64,000 bases of DNA from Gammaproteobacteria bacterium (GTDB lineage: Bacteria > Pseudomonadota > Gammaproteobacteria > UBA6429 > Thiohalophilaceae), in contig WGLP01000003.1 of assembly GCA_016125505.1 (NCBI GenBank), positions 689,911 to 753,910 of the forward strand, in the 5' to 3' direction. How positions within the stretch are numbered: the stretch's first letter is position 1; every line of letters begins with the position of its first letter. Below the pieces are notes generated by a model. The model did not search any database, was not told the origin of the DNA, and saw only the letters and a list, made by a program, of their open reading frames with translations. The translations under genes and the position numbers were made by a program. Of the stretch, positions 43,785 to 52,954 are shown in pieces.

Positions 43785-46439
43785 TCAGTTTGGCGTGTCC
43801 TGGTCGAGATTGGGCGTGACCGCATCCTTGTCATGATACACGGGCAGGCCCGGCAGTGCGCTGATGATCGCCATGACGATGGCAGCCACGTAGGGCAATG
43901 ACTGGATGATCAATAACAGCATCCATAGCTGCAGGTCGAGACCGCCCTCGGGCTGCATGATCCGCACACCGATGGCAGCGGCCCACAAACCCAGCGCAAA
44001 CAACCATTCCCAGCGCGCATCCACCAGTGCCGCCAACAGGCGGCTGGGGTGTTTTAATTTTGGTGTACGGAAAAACGGTTTGCTGTTGGTCAGCAGGCCT
44101 TCGATGATCGCCACGGCAATGGTATGCGACAAGGCCAGCCCGGCCCAGGCGGCCGAGATGGTGTGTTTCAACGATGCGTGCACCGTAGTGCGATACAGAT
44201 AAATGATCTTCGCGATCTTAAAACAAAACAGGGACAAGGGCAGAATCGCAAAGATCACCAGCGGCGGATCGAAAAACTTCGGCGCCACCATCATCGCCAC
44301 CGACCAGCAAATCGCGGCGATGGTGAAACCCAGATTGACCCCGTCGGCAATCCAGGGCAGCCAGCCCGCCAGGAAGTGATAACGCTGGCCGTAAGTGAGT
44401 TCCGTGTTATTGCGCGCCAGTAATGAACGCCAGTGCCGTTTGAGAATCTGCACTGCACCATAGGCCCAACGATAGCGCTGCTTTTTATAATCGTTAAAGG
44501 TATCAGGCATCAAACCGCGCCCGTAACTTTTCGAGATGTACACCGCCTCGTGTCCCTGTTCGAAAATACGCAGGCCCAGTTCCGCATCTTCCGTGATGCA
44601 CCACTCGCTCCAGCCATTGATGTCTTCGAGCACGGATTTGCGCACCATGGTCATGGTGCCATGCTGAATGATCGCGTTGCGTTCGTTGCGCGTGACCATG
44701 CCGATAAAAAAGAATCCGCGGTACTCGGAGAAACACATGGCCTTGAAGACACTCTCGCCGTAGTCGCGATAATCCTGCGGTGCCTGCACAATCGCGACGG
44801 CCGCATTGGAAAACTGCGGCGCCAGGTCGCGTAGCCATCCCGGCTCGACAATGTAGTCGCTGTCGATGACGGCGACGATCTCGGCTGCCGGGTCGGTATG
44901 GCGCATGGCAAAATTCAGTGCGCCCGCCTTGAATCCCGCCAACGGGTCGACGTGAAAGAAACGAAAGCGCTCGCCCAGGGTTTTACATAAGGCCTCGATG
45001 GGCTGCCAGACCGCCGGGTCCTTGGTGTTGTTATCGATGACGATCACTTCGTAATTCGGGTAATCCAGTTGCGCCAGCGCCCGCAGCGTCTGCGCCAGCA
45101 TCTCCGGCGGTTCGTTGTACGCCGGCACGTGAATCGACACCCGGGGCAACTGCTCCTCCGGCAAATGCACCGGCACGAATTCTCGCCGATGCTGTTTTAT
45201 CCATAAGGCCTCGGCCCACTCGTGCGCCTCCGCCAACAACACCGCAAGGATCCCCACCATACCGATCACCAGTAACAACCCGATAATGATCGAACCGAGC
45301 GTGAGATATTGATTGGAGTAGTCGTACACGATCCACACCACCGCGGTCGCCGCAAAGTAGCTGACCACCGCGAGAAAACTGCGACCGTGACCACGCAGGG
45401 TCTTGCTGTCGATCAACAACAGGGCGAAGGTAATCACCGCCAGCACAATGGAAATCCCGGCGAGCACCTGCCACTGCGGTACCGGCACGATGGGCTGGGT
45501 GAATTCAAACTTGGGGTGACGATTCACGTCATAGACGCCCCAATAGGCACCGACCGAACCTTCGATATCCGTCTTCCAGGGCTGATCGAAGGCCTCCATG
45601 ATGTAGTAGACGTAACCTTCCTTCGGCGCCAGTGCCAGAAAGTTGCGCAGGAAAATGGCCTGGTTGGCCTCTGACGCCACCGCCTCCTGACGCGACTGGC
45701 CCTTGGGCACTTCCTCCGCCAGCTCCAGGCGGGTACGACCGTTACTGGGCCAGCCCACTTCCGAGATGATGATGGGCTTGCCCGGAAACTGTTTCTGCAA
45801 ACCTTTAACGATATCGAAGGTGTAATCCACCGCCTTCTCCGCATCACGGCCTTCCCAGTAAGGCAGGATTTGCACGGCGATGAAATCCACGTGATTCACC
45901 AGCTCGGGATACTTTGTGGACCAGATATAGGCCGGCTCCGCTGTGCTGATGGGGACACGCAAGCCCTTGCGCGCCTTGTCCAGGTAACTGACCAGTTCGT
46001 CGTACTTCATCAACTTATGGTGCAGAACTTCGTTACCCACGATACCGCGCACGACATTGGGATTGCTGCGCGCAATATTCATAAACAACGGGAATTCCCA
46101 GGCGTTGCGCTTTTCGTCATAACTGAGATAGGCGCCCAGGCAGACATTCAGATTGTATTTGCGTGCGAGACGCGGAATTTCAGCCAGGTCGTTTTCCACG
46201 CTGTACGTGCGGATCGCCGTGGCCTTGCCGGAGAGCAATTTCAGATCCGATTCGATTTGCTCTAGGCTGGGATAGCGTTTCTGGCGCGGGTCCTGATCCG
46301 CATGATAAGGGGAAAAGGCAAAACCCATGACGCGCTTGGGCCAGTTGGGATGTTGCTGGGGACGGTTGATGTAAGCCCACAGACTCAGGCTGATGATCGC
46401 GACCGCAATCCCGATGATGACATTGGTCAGACGTAACAC
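43785..46439 (-). CDS. ndvB: GH17-GT2 fusion glucan synthase (NdvB-like)
   Basis: An 884-residue membrane enzyme. An N-terminal helix is followed by a GH17 beta-1,3-glucanase/transglycosylase domain (about 35-310) with GNEVLHH and SEVGWPSNG as the likely acid/base and nucleophile regions. Membrane helices (about 325-410) precede a GT2 domain with VHVPAYNEPPEML, VIDSDYIVEPG (D-x-D) and QRYRWAYGAVQ (Q-x-x-R-W), then more membrane helices. The same architecture occurs in Pseudomonas NdvB, which makes cyclic beta-1,3-glucans involved in biofilm tolerance. The GH17 part probably cyclises or branches the product in the periplasm. Divergent from the LTA-synthase-like gene. Confidence 0.9.
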   Translation of the reverse strand: MLRLTNVIIGIAVAIISLSLWAYINRPQQHPNWPKRVMGFAFSPYHADQDPRQKRYPSLEQIESDLKLLSGKATAIRTYSVENDLAEIPRLARKYNLNVCLGAYLSYDEKRNAWEFPLFMNIARSNPNVVRGIVGNEVLHHKLMKYDELVSYLDKARKGLRVPISTAEPAYIWSTKYPELVNHVDFIAVQILPYWEGRDAEKAVDYTFDIVKGLQKQFPGKPIIISEVGWPSNGRTRLELAEEVPKGQSRQEAVASEANQAIFLRNFLALAPKEGYVYYIMEAFDQPWKTDIEGSVGAYWGVYDVNRHPKFEFTQPIVPVPQWQVLAGISIVLAVITFALLLIDSKTLRGHGRSFLAVVSYFAATAVVWIVYDYSNQYLTLGSIIIGLLLVIGMVGILAVLLAEAHEWAEALWIKQHRREFVPVHLPEEQLPRVSIHVPAYNEPPEMLAQTLRALAQLDYPNYEVIVIDNNTKDPAVWQPIEALCKTLGERFRFFHVDPLAGFKAGALNFAMRHTDPAAEIVAVIDSDYIVEPGWLRDLAPQFSNAAVAIVQAPQDYRDYGESVFKAMCFSEYRGFFFIGMVTRNERNAIIQHGTMTMVRKSVLEDINGWSEWCITEDAELGLRIFEQGHEAVYISKSYGRGLMPDTFNDYKKQRYRWAYGAVQILKRHWRSLLARNNTELTYGQRYHFLAGWLPWIADGVNLGFTIAAICWSVAMMVAPKFFDPPLVIFAILPLSLFCFKIAKIIYLYRTTVHASLKHTISAAWAGLALSHTIAVAIIEGLLTNSKPFFRTPKLKHPSRLLAALVDARWEWLFALGLWAAAIGVRIMQPEGGLDLQLWMLLLIIQSLPYVAAIVMAIISALPGLPVYHDKDAVTPNLDQDTPN

Positions 46440-46598
46440 AAACTTGCTTCCTCAGGATAAACCGTGATGCCGCCTGCCTGTCGGCAGTGACCGGATTGGC
46501 ATTACTAGGATAATGGATTGCGACCAATATTGCAGTTTTATGACGTGGTCTGCACAATATGCATCCCGCTTTTCGTGGAACCATTCCGCTATCCAAAC

Positions 46599-48296
46599 AT
46601 GCCTGAACGGCCTTTCAGCAACCCCTACCTCAACCTGGCACTGCGATTCCTGGGTGTTTTAGTAGGTTTTTATGGTTACAGCCTGGTAATACAACAACTT
46701 GGCGGTTTCGCCACCGGGCATATTTACTACCAATGGCTGGAAATCCTCCTGGTCCTCTACTTTTATGGCCTGTTCTATTTCCTGCTCAAACCCTTTCCGT
46801 GGCGCGGGCTGTTGGCGGCTGTCCCCATCCTGCTGGTCTACCTGGTGCACGACGTGTTTTTTCTCGTGTACGGCAAGGTCTTCCGCTTTATCAACGTAAA
46901 GGAACTGCCGGAGTTACTGCAAATCCTGCCGCTGTACTACAGCATTGCCCTGGCCCTGATCTTTTTAATCCCCCTAGGCCTGATCCTCTGGCACGCCGAT
47001 TACCGGCGGCGCCAGCGCATTGGCCTGTGGCTAATGCCGCTTGCCTTGCTGGTACTGGCCATCCACTTTAGCCCAACGGCCTTTGCCAGCAGCTTTCGCG
47101 ATGTTGCACACGAGATCGTGAAATATTCCGATAGCCGCAGCGTGGAAAACAACGGCCGTCTCGCCATGTTGTTTTTCCGCGAGGCGCAACGCATCAGCGT
47201 AGTGGACCACATGGCGCCGTACCGCCAACGCACCGCGTACGATGCCGCCTTCAACGAGGAAGTGAGCCAGCTGGCGCCGCAGATCAATCATCACAATGTA
47301 CACCTGATCATTCTGGAGAGCTTTCTCGATCCCACCTTGTTCCGCGATCTGCGTTTCAGCCAATCCCCCATGCATCCGGATTTCGCCAAACTCGTGGGCA
47401 AGCAAATGGGCCTGACGATCTCACCCGTGTTTGGCGGCTCAACCTCGCAGGCGGAATTTGAAGCCCTGTGCGGCGTGCCCGCCCTGGAAAGACTCTCCAG
47501 TGTTGAATTCAATGTCTTTACCGGCAGTGCCGCGCACTGTTTACCGGATCTGCTGGCGCACGAAGGTTACCGCAGTGTCGCGAGTAACGCCTTCAAACCC
47601 AATTTCTTCAATACCCTGCCGGCTTACAAAGGCCTGGGATTTCGCGAGCGCTATTTTCCGAAAGAATATGCGGCGGCGGAACAAACCTATTTACATGCCG
47701 GCAATCCGGGTGACGAAGAGTTCATGTTCGACGGCAAGCTGTTCGAGCAGAATCGCGCCTTTGTCGCAGCCCATCTGCAGCAACACCGGGGTCAGCCGCT
47801 GTTCAATTACCTGCTGACCATCTACGGCCACACGCCGCACATTCTGGATCCGCAGCAACGCCCCGAGTTCATCACGCTCAAATCCACTTATCCCGATGAT
47901 CACCTGACGCACGCCAGCAATCAGTTTTATTACCGTACCCAGGCCCTGGCCCAGCACATCAACGCGCTAATCAAGATGGACCCCCACAGTCTGATCATTT
48001 TCATGTCGGATCACGTACCGCCCTTGCGCAACGGTCCCAACACCTATAACGCACTGCATTACATGAACAATATCCAGGACAGCATCTACTACAACCGCAT
48101 CGCGATCTTCGTGAACGGCAAGATCAGAAAATACCCGACACTGCATCACTACGACGTGTACGCGGTGATCCTGGATTACTTAACCGATGGCGCTTATTGT
48201 AAGGAACAGGCATGTGCGTATTTGCAACCTGAGCAAAAACCGCGCGAGGCCTACCTGCCTGCCTATCTGCGCCTGATGGCGCACGCATCGGAATAA
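46599..48296 (+). CDS. LTA-synthase-like sulfatase-family membrane protein
   Basis: A 565-residue protein: about five N-terminal membrane helices (residues 10-170) and a large periplasmic domain of the sulfatase/alkaline phosphatase group. FGGSTSQAEFEALCG contains the expected Thr nucleophile (Thr282), and FMSDHVPPL and TIYGHTPH hold metal ligands. In Gram-negatives such proteins transfer phosphoglycerol or phosphoethanolamine to periplasmic glucans or lipids (OpgB/MdoB-like). Beside a glucan synthase gene, decoration of that glucan is a sensible inference. The ATG giving MPERPFSN is chosen; an upstream in-frame start lacks support. Confidence 0.85.
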   Translation: MPERPFSNPYLNLALRFLGVLVGFYGYSLVIQQLGGFATGHIYYQWLEILLVLYFYGLFYFLLKPFPWRGLLAAVPILLVYLVHDVFFLVYGKVFRFINVKELPELLQILPLYYSIALALIFLIPLGLILWHADYRRRQRIGLWLMPLALLVLAIHFSPTAFASSFRDVAHEIVKYSDSRSVENNGRLAMLFFREAQRISVVDHMAPYRQRTAYDAAFNEEVSQLAPQINHHNVHLIILESFLDPTLFRDLRFSQSPMHPDFAKLVGKQMGLTISPVFGGSTSQAEFEALCGVPALERLSSVEFNVFTGSAAHCLPDLLAHEGYRSVASNAFKPNFFNTLPAYKGLGFRERYFPKEYAAAEQTYLHAGNPGDEEFMFDGKLFEQNRAFVAAHLQQHRGQPLFNYLLTIYGHTPHILDPQQRPEFITLKSTYPDDHLTHASNQFYYRTQALAQHINALIKMDPHSLIIFMSDHVPPLRNGPNTYNALHYMNNIQDSIYYNRIAIFVNGKIRKYPTLHHYDVYAVILDYLTDGAYCKEQACAYLQPEQKPREAYLPAYLRLMAHASE

Positions 48297-48342
48297 TGCG
48301 CCGGGCTTGCATACCTATATATAGTGTAAGTATCTTAGCACC

Positions 48343-49296
48343 ATGACCGACACCCCCCACCTGACTCACCCGCGCCTGGCCCTGGACTTCTGTGGCCTGA
48401 ATTTCACCACACCCCTGGTCCTGCTCTCCGGCTGTGTCGGCTTCGGCGAGGAATACACCCGCGTACAGGGATTTTCCCATCACGATGTCGGTGCCGTGTG
48501 TTTAAAAGGCACAACCCTGAAGCCGCGCCTGGGCAATGCGCCGCACCGCGTGTTCGAAACCCCGGCTGGCATGCTCAATGCGATTGGCCTGCAAAATCCC
48601 GGCGCGCGGCATGTGGTGGATAACATTCTGCCGACACTGGATTTCAGCGAAACCCGCTTTATCGCGAACCTGTCCGGTTCGACCGTGGAAGAGTATTACG
48701 AAGTGGCGCGCATCTTCGATGACTCGCCCATCGACGCCATGGAGATCAACATCTCCTGCCCGAACGTAAAAGAAGGCGGCGTGCAATTCGGTAACGACCC
48801 GGACATGTCGGCGCGCGTGGTGGAGGTCTGCCGCAAGGCCACGCGCAAACCGCTGATCACCAAGCTCTCGCCGAACCAGACTGACATCAAGGAAAACGCC
48901 CGCCGCTGTCTCGAGGCCGGCTCCGATGCCTTTGCCGTGATCAACACCCTCACCGGCATGGCCATCGACATCGACTCACGCACACCGATCATCGGCAACA
49001 ATCAGGGTGGCCTGTCCGGTCCGGCGATCAAACCCATCGCGTTGTTAAAGGTACATCAGGTCTATCAGGTCTGCCGCGATCACGGCGTGCCTATCATCGG
49101 CCAGGGCGGCATCACCTGCGCCGAAGACGCGATCGAATTTCTCATCGCCGGCGCCACCGGCATCGGCATCGGCACTGCGCTTTTCTACGACCCCCTCGTC
49201 TGTCCCAAGATCAACGACGGCATCGTCAAGTACTTGCTCAAACATGAAATGAGCAATGTGAATCAGTTGATTGGGACCTTGCAGTTAAATAGCTAA
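48343..49296 (+). CDS. pyrD: Dihydroorotate dehydrogenase, class 1B-like
   Basis: A 317-residue FMN enzyme for pyrimidine synthesis or a relative. TTPLVLLSGCVGFGEEY, LKPRLGNAPHRVFETPAGML, the active-site Cys in INISCPNVKEGG, the Lys in PLITKLSPNQTD and IIGQGGITCAEDAIEFLIAG are family motifs. Cys rather than Ser marks class 1. Class 1B needs PyrK as electron-transfer partner, but no pyrK is adjacent. Cytoplasmic. A 668-bp noncoding island follows. Confidence 0.88.
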   Translation: MTDTPHLTHPRLALDFCGLNFTTPLVLLSGCVGFGEEYTRVQGFSHHDVGAVCLKGTTLKPRLGNAPHRVFETPAGMLNAIGLQNPGARHVVDNILPTLDFSETRFIANLSGSTVEEYYEVARIFDDSPIDAMEINISCPNVKEGGVQFGNDPDMSARVVEVCRKATRKPLITKLSPNQTDIKENARRCLEAGSDAFAVINTLTGMAIDIDSRTPIIGNNQGGLSGPAIKPIALLKVHQVYQVCRDHGVPIIGQGGITCAEDAIEFLIAGATGIGIGTALFYDPLVCPKINDGIVKYLLKHEMSNVNQLIGTLQLNS

Positions 49297-49324
49297 GGTT
49301 TTTTTTCGCTCTCACTGAGAGCGA

Positions 49325-49356
49325 GGTACTTTCTTTGTACAGACAAAGAAAGTACC
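49325..49356. repeat. 14-bp-stem hairpin, left end of island
   Basis: GGTACTTTCTTTGT-ACAG-ACAAAGAAAGTACC is a perfect 14-bp stem with a 4-nt loop. It closely resembles the hairpin at 49820-49849. Confidence 0.9.
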
Positions 49357-49648
49357 CAAAGAAAACTGCCCCGCGATTTGCCAAACGTTCATGATTTATT
49401 GGCTGTACTCAGGGGCGCTGTGATATTCGACTTCCTGTCTCATATCACAGGCTCGGCATCCCTGCCTCGCCCCTGGGGCGCCACTTGCGTTCAGCCAAAA
49501 ATCCCTCACGGCAATCGCATGGGGTTCATCCACTTAGCCAGTTCGTTGCGATAATTGTGTTGTCCCTTTCTGAAATTAACACGAGGGGTTTTCAACCCCA
49601 TATGCTGGTGCGTGGCGGGAAGACCTTTTTGAGAAAATAAATCCCAGA

Positions 49649-49740
49649 GCGCGACAGGGATGTCGCGCCCGGTTTTGCTGAGCCAGGACGATGTACAGGA
49701 TGTACAAGTGTCGCGTGAGCACAGGGATGTGCGAAGCGAC
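49649..49740. repeat. Cluster of ACA-loop-TGT hairpins
   Basis: Three hairpins in a row: GCGCGACA-GGGA-TGTCGCGC (49649-49668), GTACA-GGA-TGTAC (49693-49705) and GTCGC-gtga-GCACA-GGGA-TGTGC-gaa-GCGAC (49710-49740). The last two match the copy at 26.82-26.87 kb, with GTGCA/TGCAC changed to GTACA/TGTAC, a paired substitution. Confidence 0.8.
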
Positions 49741-49819
49741 CGGCGAATATAGGGGGAGCTCACTGCTCTCGGCCATCCCTGGCCTCCGCAGTGTTTGTGC
49801 ATCCTGCACGTCATCTTTG

Positions 49820-49849
49820 CCCACTTTCTTGTCGATACAAGAAAGTGGG
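49820..49849. repeat. 13-bp-stem hairpin, right end of island
   Basis: CCCACTTTCTTGT-CGAT-ACAAGAAAGTGGG is a perfect 13-bp stem with a 4-nt loop, related to the left hairpin by the CTTTCTT(T)GT arm. Confidence 0.9.
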
Positions 49850-49964
49850 TCGCCAAAGGCGCAAAGCGCCGGGCGAAAGTGTTACCCACCTCTCAAAATT
49901 AAAGCCAGCCCCCGATTCCTCCGATAAACCTACTATTCACGAGGTCCGAAAGTGAGGCTTTGGC

Positions 49965-51731
49965 ATGGGCGAACCGGCCCCGAAAAAGAAGATTCGTCTC
50001 GGCGATTTGCTCGTCGAGCATGGCCTGATCACCCAGGATCAGCTGATGCAGGCGTTGGCGGAGCAGAAGAGTTCCGGCCATAAGCTCGGGCGGGTGCTGA
50101 TCGAGAAAGGCTACGTCAAGGAGGACAAGGTCCTGGAGCTGGTCTCGCGCCAGTTGCAGATCCCATATATCGATCTCAAGCGCTATCAATTCGAACCGGA
50201 GACCATCAAGCTGATTCCGGAGATGGTATCGCGGCGCTATCGCGCCATCGCCCTGAAGGCCATGCCCGATGGCGCCCTGCTGGTGGGTATGGCCGATGCC
50301 ACCGATATTTTCGGGTTCGACGAAATCGCCAAGGTCGTCAAACGCCCCATCCTGCAGGCGGTAGTGAAAGAGGCTGATCTCATTGAAGCCATCGACATGG
50401 TCTACCGCCGCCAGAGCCAGATCAGCAACCTGGCGGAAGAACTCCACAGCGAACTGTCCGCGACGGATATCGACCTCGCGCAGCTGGTGCAAAGCGAAGA
50501 CGTCACCAATGCGCCGGTGGTCAAGCTGCTGCAATCCATTTTTGAAGACGCCGTGCAGATCGGCGCCTCCGATATTCACATCGAGCCGGACGATCAGGTG
50601 CTGCGCATCCGTCAGCGTATCGACGGCGTGCTGCAAGAACAGGTGATGAAGGAAAAACGCATCGCCCCGGCGCTGGTGTCCCGGCTTAAACTCATGGCCG
50701 GCCTGAATATTTCGGAACGCCGCGTACCGCAGGACGGGCGCTTTAACATCCGCGTGCATAACCGCAGTATCGACGTGCGTGTCTCCACCATGCCGATCCA
50801 GGCGGGCGAGTCGGTGGTCATGCGTCTGCTGGATCAGTCGGGCAACATGCTGCGGCTCGACCACCTCGGCATGAGCCAGCACATCCTGCAGCGTTTTCGC
50901 GCCAACATCCTGCGGCCCTTCGGGATGGTGCTGGTGACCGGTCCCACCGGTAGCGGTAAAACCACCACGCTCTATTCCGCCCTGAGCGAGCTCAATGAGG
51001 CGAGCAAGAAGATCATCACCGTGGAAGACCCGGTGGAATACCGGCTGCCGCGGATCAATCAGGTCCAGGTCAATCCCCGTATCGGCCTGAGTTTTGCCAG
51101 TGTCCTGCGCGCCGCCCTGCGGCAGGACCCGGACATCGTGCTGGTGGGCGAGATGCGCGATCAGGAGACCGCCGAGATCGGTCTGCGTGCCGCCATGACC
51201 GGTCACCTGGTGTTATCCACCCTGCACACCAACGACTCCATTTCCACGGTTCACCGTCTGCTGGATATGGGGGCGGAAGGTTATCTGGTCGCTTCCGCGC
51301 TCCGTGCCGTCGTGGCGCAACGCCTGGTGCGCAAGATCTGCGACAGCTGCAAGGTGCCGCATCAACCGGATGCGCAGGAGCTGGCAATGATCTCCGGCCT
51401 GCTCGGCAGCCAGCACAAGCACGCGAAATTCCATCGCGGCGACGGCTGTACTCACTGCAACAACACCGGCTATCACGGTCGTATCGGTGTGTTCGAATTT
51501 CTGGAACTGGATGAAGACCTCGCCGACGCCCTGCGTCGCGAAGATGCCAGCGCCTTCGCCCGCCTTGCCCGCCAAAGCCGCGGCTATCGTTCCTTCGCGC
51601 AACACGCGCTGGACTACGCCTTGCAGGGCATCACGACCTTCGAAGAAGTCATCCGTGTCGCCGGCACCATCGAAGAAGTCCAGGACGAATATATGACGGA
51701 TGACGACGATCTTGCCGCCGTCGCGAACTGA
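49965..51731 (+). CDS. mshE: MSHA pilus assembly ATPase MshE
   Basis: A 588-residue PilB/GspE-type hexameric ATPase. The N-terminal MshEN region has two tandem c-di-GMP-binding motifs, RLGDLLVEHGLITQDQLMQA and KLGRVLIEKGYVKEDKVLEL, so pilus extension is likely c-di-GMP-responsive. Walker A GPTGSGKT (326-333), the Asp box, Walker B (DPDIVLVGEMRD) and His box (LSTLHTNDS) follow, then a tetracysteine zinc motif (CDSC ... CTHC). It powers assembly of the mannose-sensitive-haemagglutinin-type pilus. Its TGA overlaps the mshG start (TGATG). It is the first msh gene here. Confidence 0.95.
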   Translation: MGEPAPKKKIRLGDLLVEHGLITQDQLMQALAEQKSSGHKLGRVLIEKGYVKEDKVLELVSRQLQIPYIDLKRYQFEPETIKLIPEMVSRRYRAIALKAMPDGALLVGMADATDIFGFDEIAKVVKRPILQAVVKEADLIEAIDMVYRRQSQISNLAEELHSELSATDIDLAQLVQSEDVTNAPVVKLLQSIFEDAVQIGASDIHIEPDDQVLRIRQRIDGVLQEQVMKEKRIAPALVSRLKLMAGLNISERRVPQDGRFNIRVHNRSIDVRVSTMPIQAGESVVMRLLDQSGNMLRLDHLGMSQHILQRFRANILRPFGMVLVTGPTGSGKTTTLYSALSELNEASKKIITVEDPVEYRLPRINQVQVNPRIGLSFASVLRAALRQDPDIVLVGEMRDQETAEIGLRAAMTGHLVLSTLHTNDSISTVHRLLDMGAEGYLVASALRAVVAQRLVRKICDSCKVPHQPDAQELAMISGLLGSQHKHAKFHRGDGCTHCNNTGYHGRIGVFEFLELDEDLADALRREDASAFARLARQSRGYRSFAQHALDYALQGITTFEEVIRVAGTIEEVQDEYMTDDDDLAAVAN

Positions 51732-52954
51732 TGCCGTTCTTTACCTATACAGCGCGAAATGCCCAGGGCGAAGCCCTGAGCGGGCGCGTGGAGGCGATGT
51801 CCATGGACGCCGCCGCCAGCCAGTTGCTCAACAGCAACATCACACCGTTACAAATACTGGAAGACAGGGCGCAAACGGATGTCCTGAAACAGGCAACGGA
51901 ATGGCTGCGCCGGCGCCAACCGAAGCTCGATGACCTGATTTTCTTCTCGCGTCAGTTGTATACCCTGATGAAGGCTGGTGTCCCGATCATTCGCGCACTC
52001 AATGGCCTGAGCGAGAACATTTCCAACATCGTGCTCAAGGAGACCCTGAAGGAAGTGGTCACGAGCCTGGAATCCGGACGCGATCTCTCCGGCGCCTTCG
52101 CCAAACACCCGAAGATCTTCAGTCACCTGTTCGTGAGCATGGTGCAGGTGGGCGAGAGCACCGGCCAGCTGGACCTCGCCATGCTCAAGCTGTCGGAATA
52201 CCTGGAACGGGAAAAAGACACCATCGACCGCATCAAACAGGCCATGCGCTATCCCATGATCGTGGTGACGGCCATCGTCATCGCCATGGTCGTGATCAAC
52301 ATCTTTGTGATTCCCAAATTTGCCGGGATCTTTGCCCGCTTCGGCGCCGACCTGCCGTGGCAAACCAAGCTACTGATGACCACATCCAATTTCATGCTGC
52401 ATTACTGGCCGTACCTGTTAGTGCTGAGCGTGGGTGGCTTTTTCGGATTACGCTATTACATCCGGAACACCCCGAGCGGGCATCTCAACTGGGATCGCTT
52501 CAAACTCCGCGTTCCGATCGTCGGCAAGATCCTGTATGAGGCCCTGCTGGCGCGCTTCGCCACGGCCTTCGCCCTGACCCTGCGCAGCGGCGTACCGCTG
52601 ATACAGGGGCTGCATGTCACTTCCCATGCCGTCGATAACGTGTATATCAGCGACAAGATCCAGCAGATGCGTAACGGCGTCGAGCGCGGCGATTCGCTGA
52701 CCCGCACCGCCGCCAGCTCCAAACTGTTTACGCCATTGACCATCCAGATGATGCAGGTCGGCGAAGAGACCGGCGCGGTGGACGACATGCTTGATAACGT
52801 CGCCCACTATTACGAGCGTGAAGTCGACTACAAACTGAAAAACCTCAGCAGCGCCATCGAGCCGGTACTCATCGTGATCATCGGGGCCATGGTGTTCGTC
52901 CTGGCCCTGGGCGTGTTCCTGCCCTTGTGGAACCTCAGCTCTGTCATCCACTAA
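51731..52954 (+). CDS. mshG: MSHA/type II platform protein MshG
   Basis: A 407-residue GspF/PilC-type inner-membrane platform protein with two homologous cytoplasmic domains (FFSRQLYTLMKAGVPIIRAL and LLARFATAFALTLRSGVPLI) and three membrane helices (about 172-195, 222-242, 375-400). It works with MshE to drive pilin polymerisation. The start overlaps the mshE stop and the stop overlaps the following pilin start (TAATG), so translation is coupled on both sides. Confidence 0.95.
   Translation: MPFFTYTARNAQGEALSGRVEAMSMDAAASQLLNSNITPLQILEDRAQTDVLKQATEWLRRRQPKLDDLIFFSRQLYTLMKAGVPIIRALNGLSENISNIVLKETLKEVVTSLESGRDLSGAFAKHPKIFSHLFVSMVQVGESTGQLDLAMLKLSEYLEREKDTIDRIKQAMRYPMIVVTAIVIAMVVINIFVIPKFAGIFARFGADLPWQTKLLMTTSNFMLHYWPYLLVLSVGGFFGLRYYIRNTPSGHLNWDRFKLRVPIVGKILYEALLARFATAFALTLRSGVPLIQGLHVTSHAVDNVYISDKIQQMRNGVERGDSLTRTAASSKLFTPLTIQMMQVGEETGAVDDMLDNVAHYYEREVDYKLKNLSSAIEPVLIVIIGAMVFVLALGVFLPLWNLSSVIH

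Larger units (their letters stand above)
49297..49964. other. 668-bp noncoding repeat island
   Basis: I see no credible gene in this gap between pyrD and mshE. It holds two related perfect hairpins near its ends (49325-49356 and 49820-49849), several ACA-GGGA-TGT hairpins (49649-49740), an inverted copy of the GTGCA-TCC-TGCAC element at 49797-49809, and a GGCGC/GCGCC hairpin near 49860. This looks like accumulated dispersed palindromic repeats. The mshE promoter should lie at the right end. Confidence 0.7.

Noticed and set aside
49306..49324. T-run with CGCTCTC/GAGAGCG hairpin after pyrD as a terminator
   Set aside because: The T-run precedes the stem on the plus strand, so it has the wrong order for intrinsic termination in either direction.
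49506..49889. 127-codon frame in the noncoding island
   Set aside because: It is built across the palindromic repeats and hairpins, has no ribosome site, and its composition follows the repeats.
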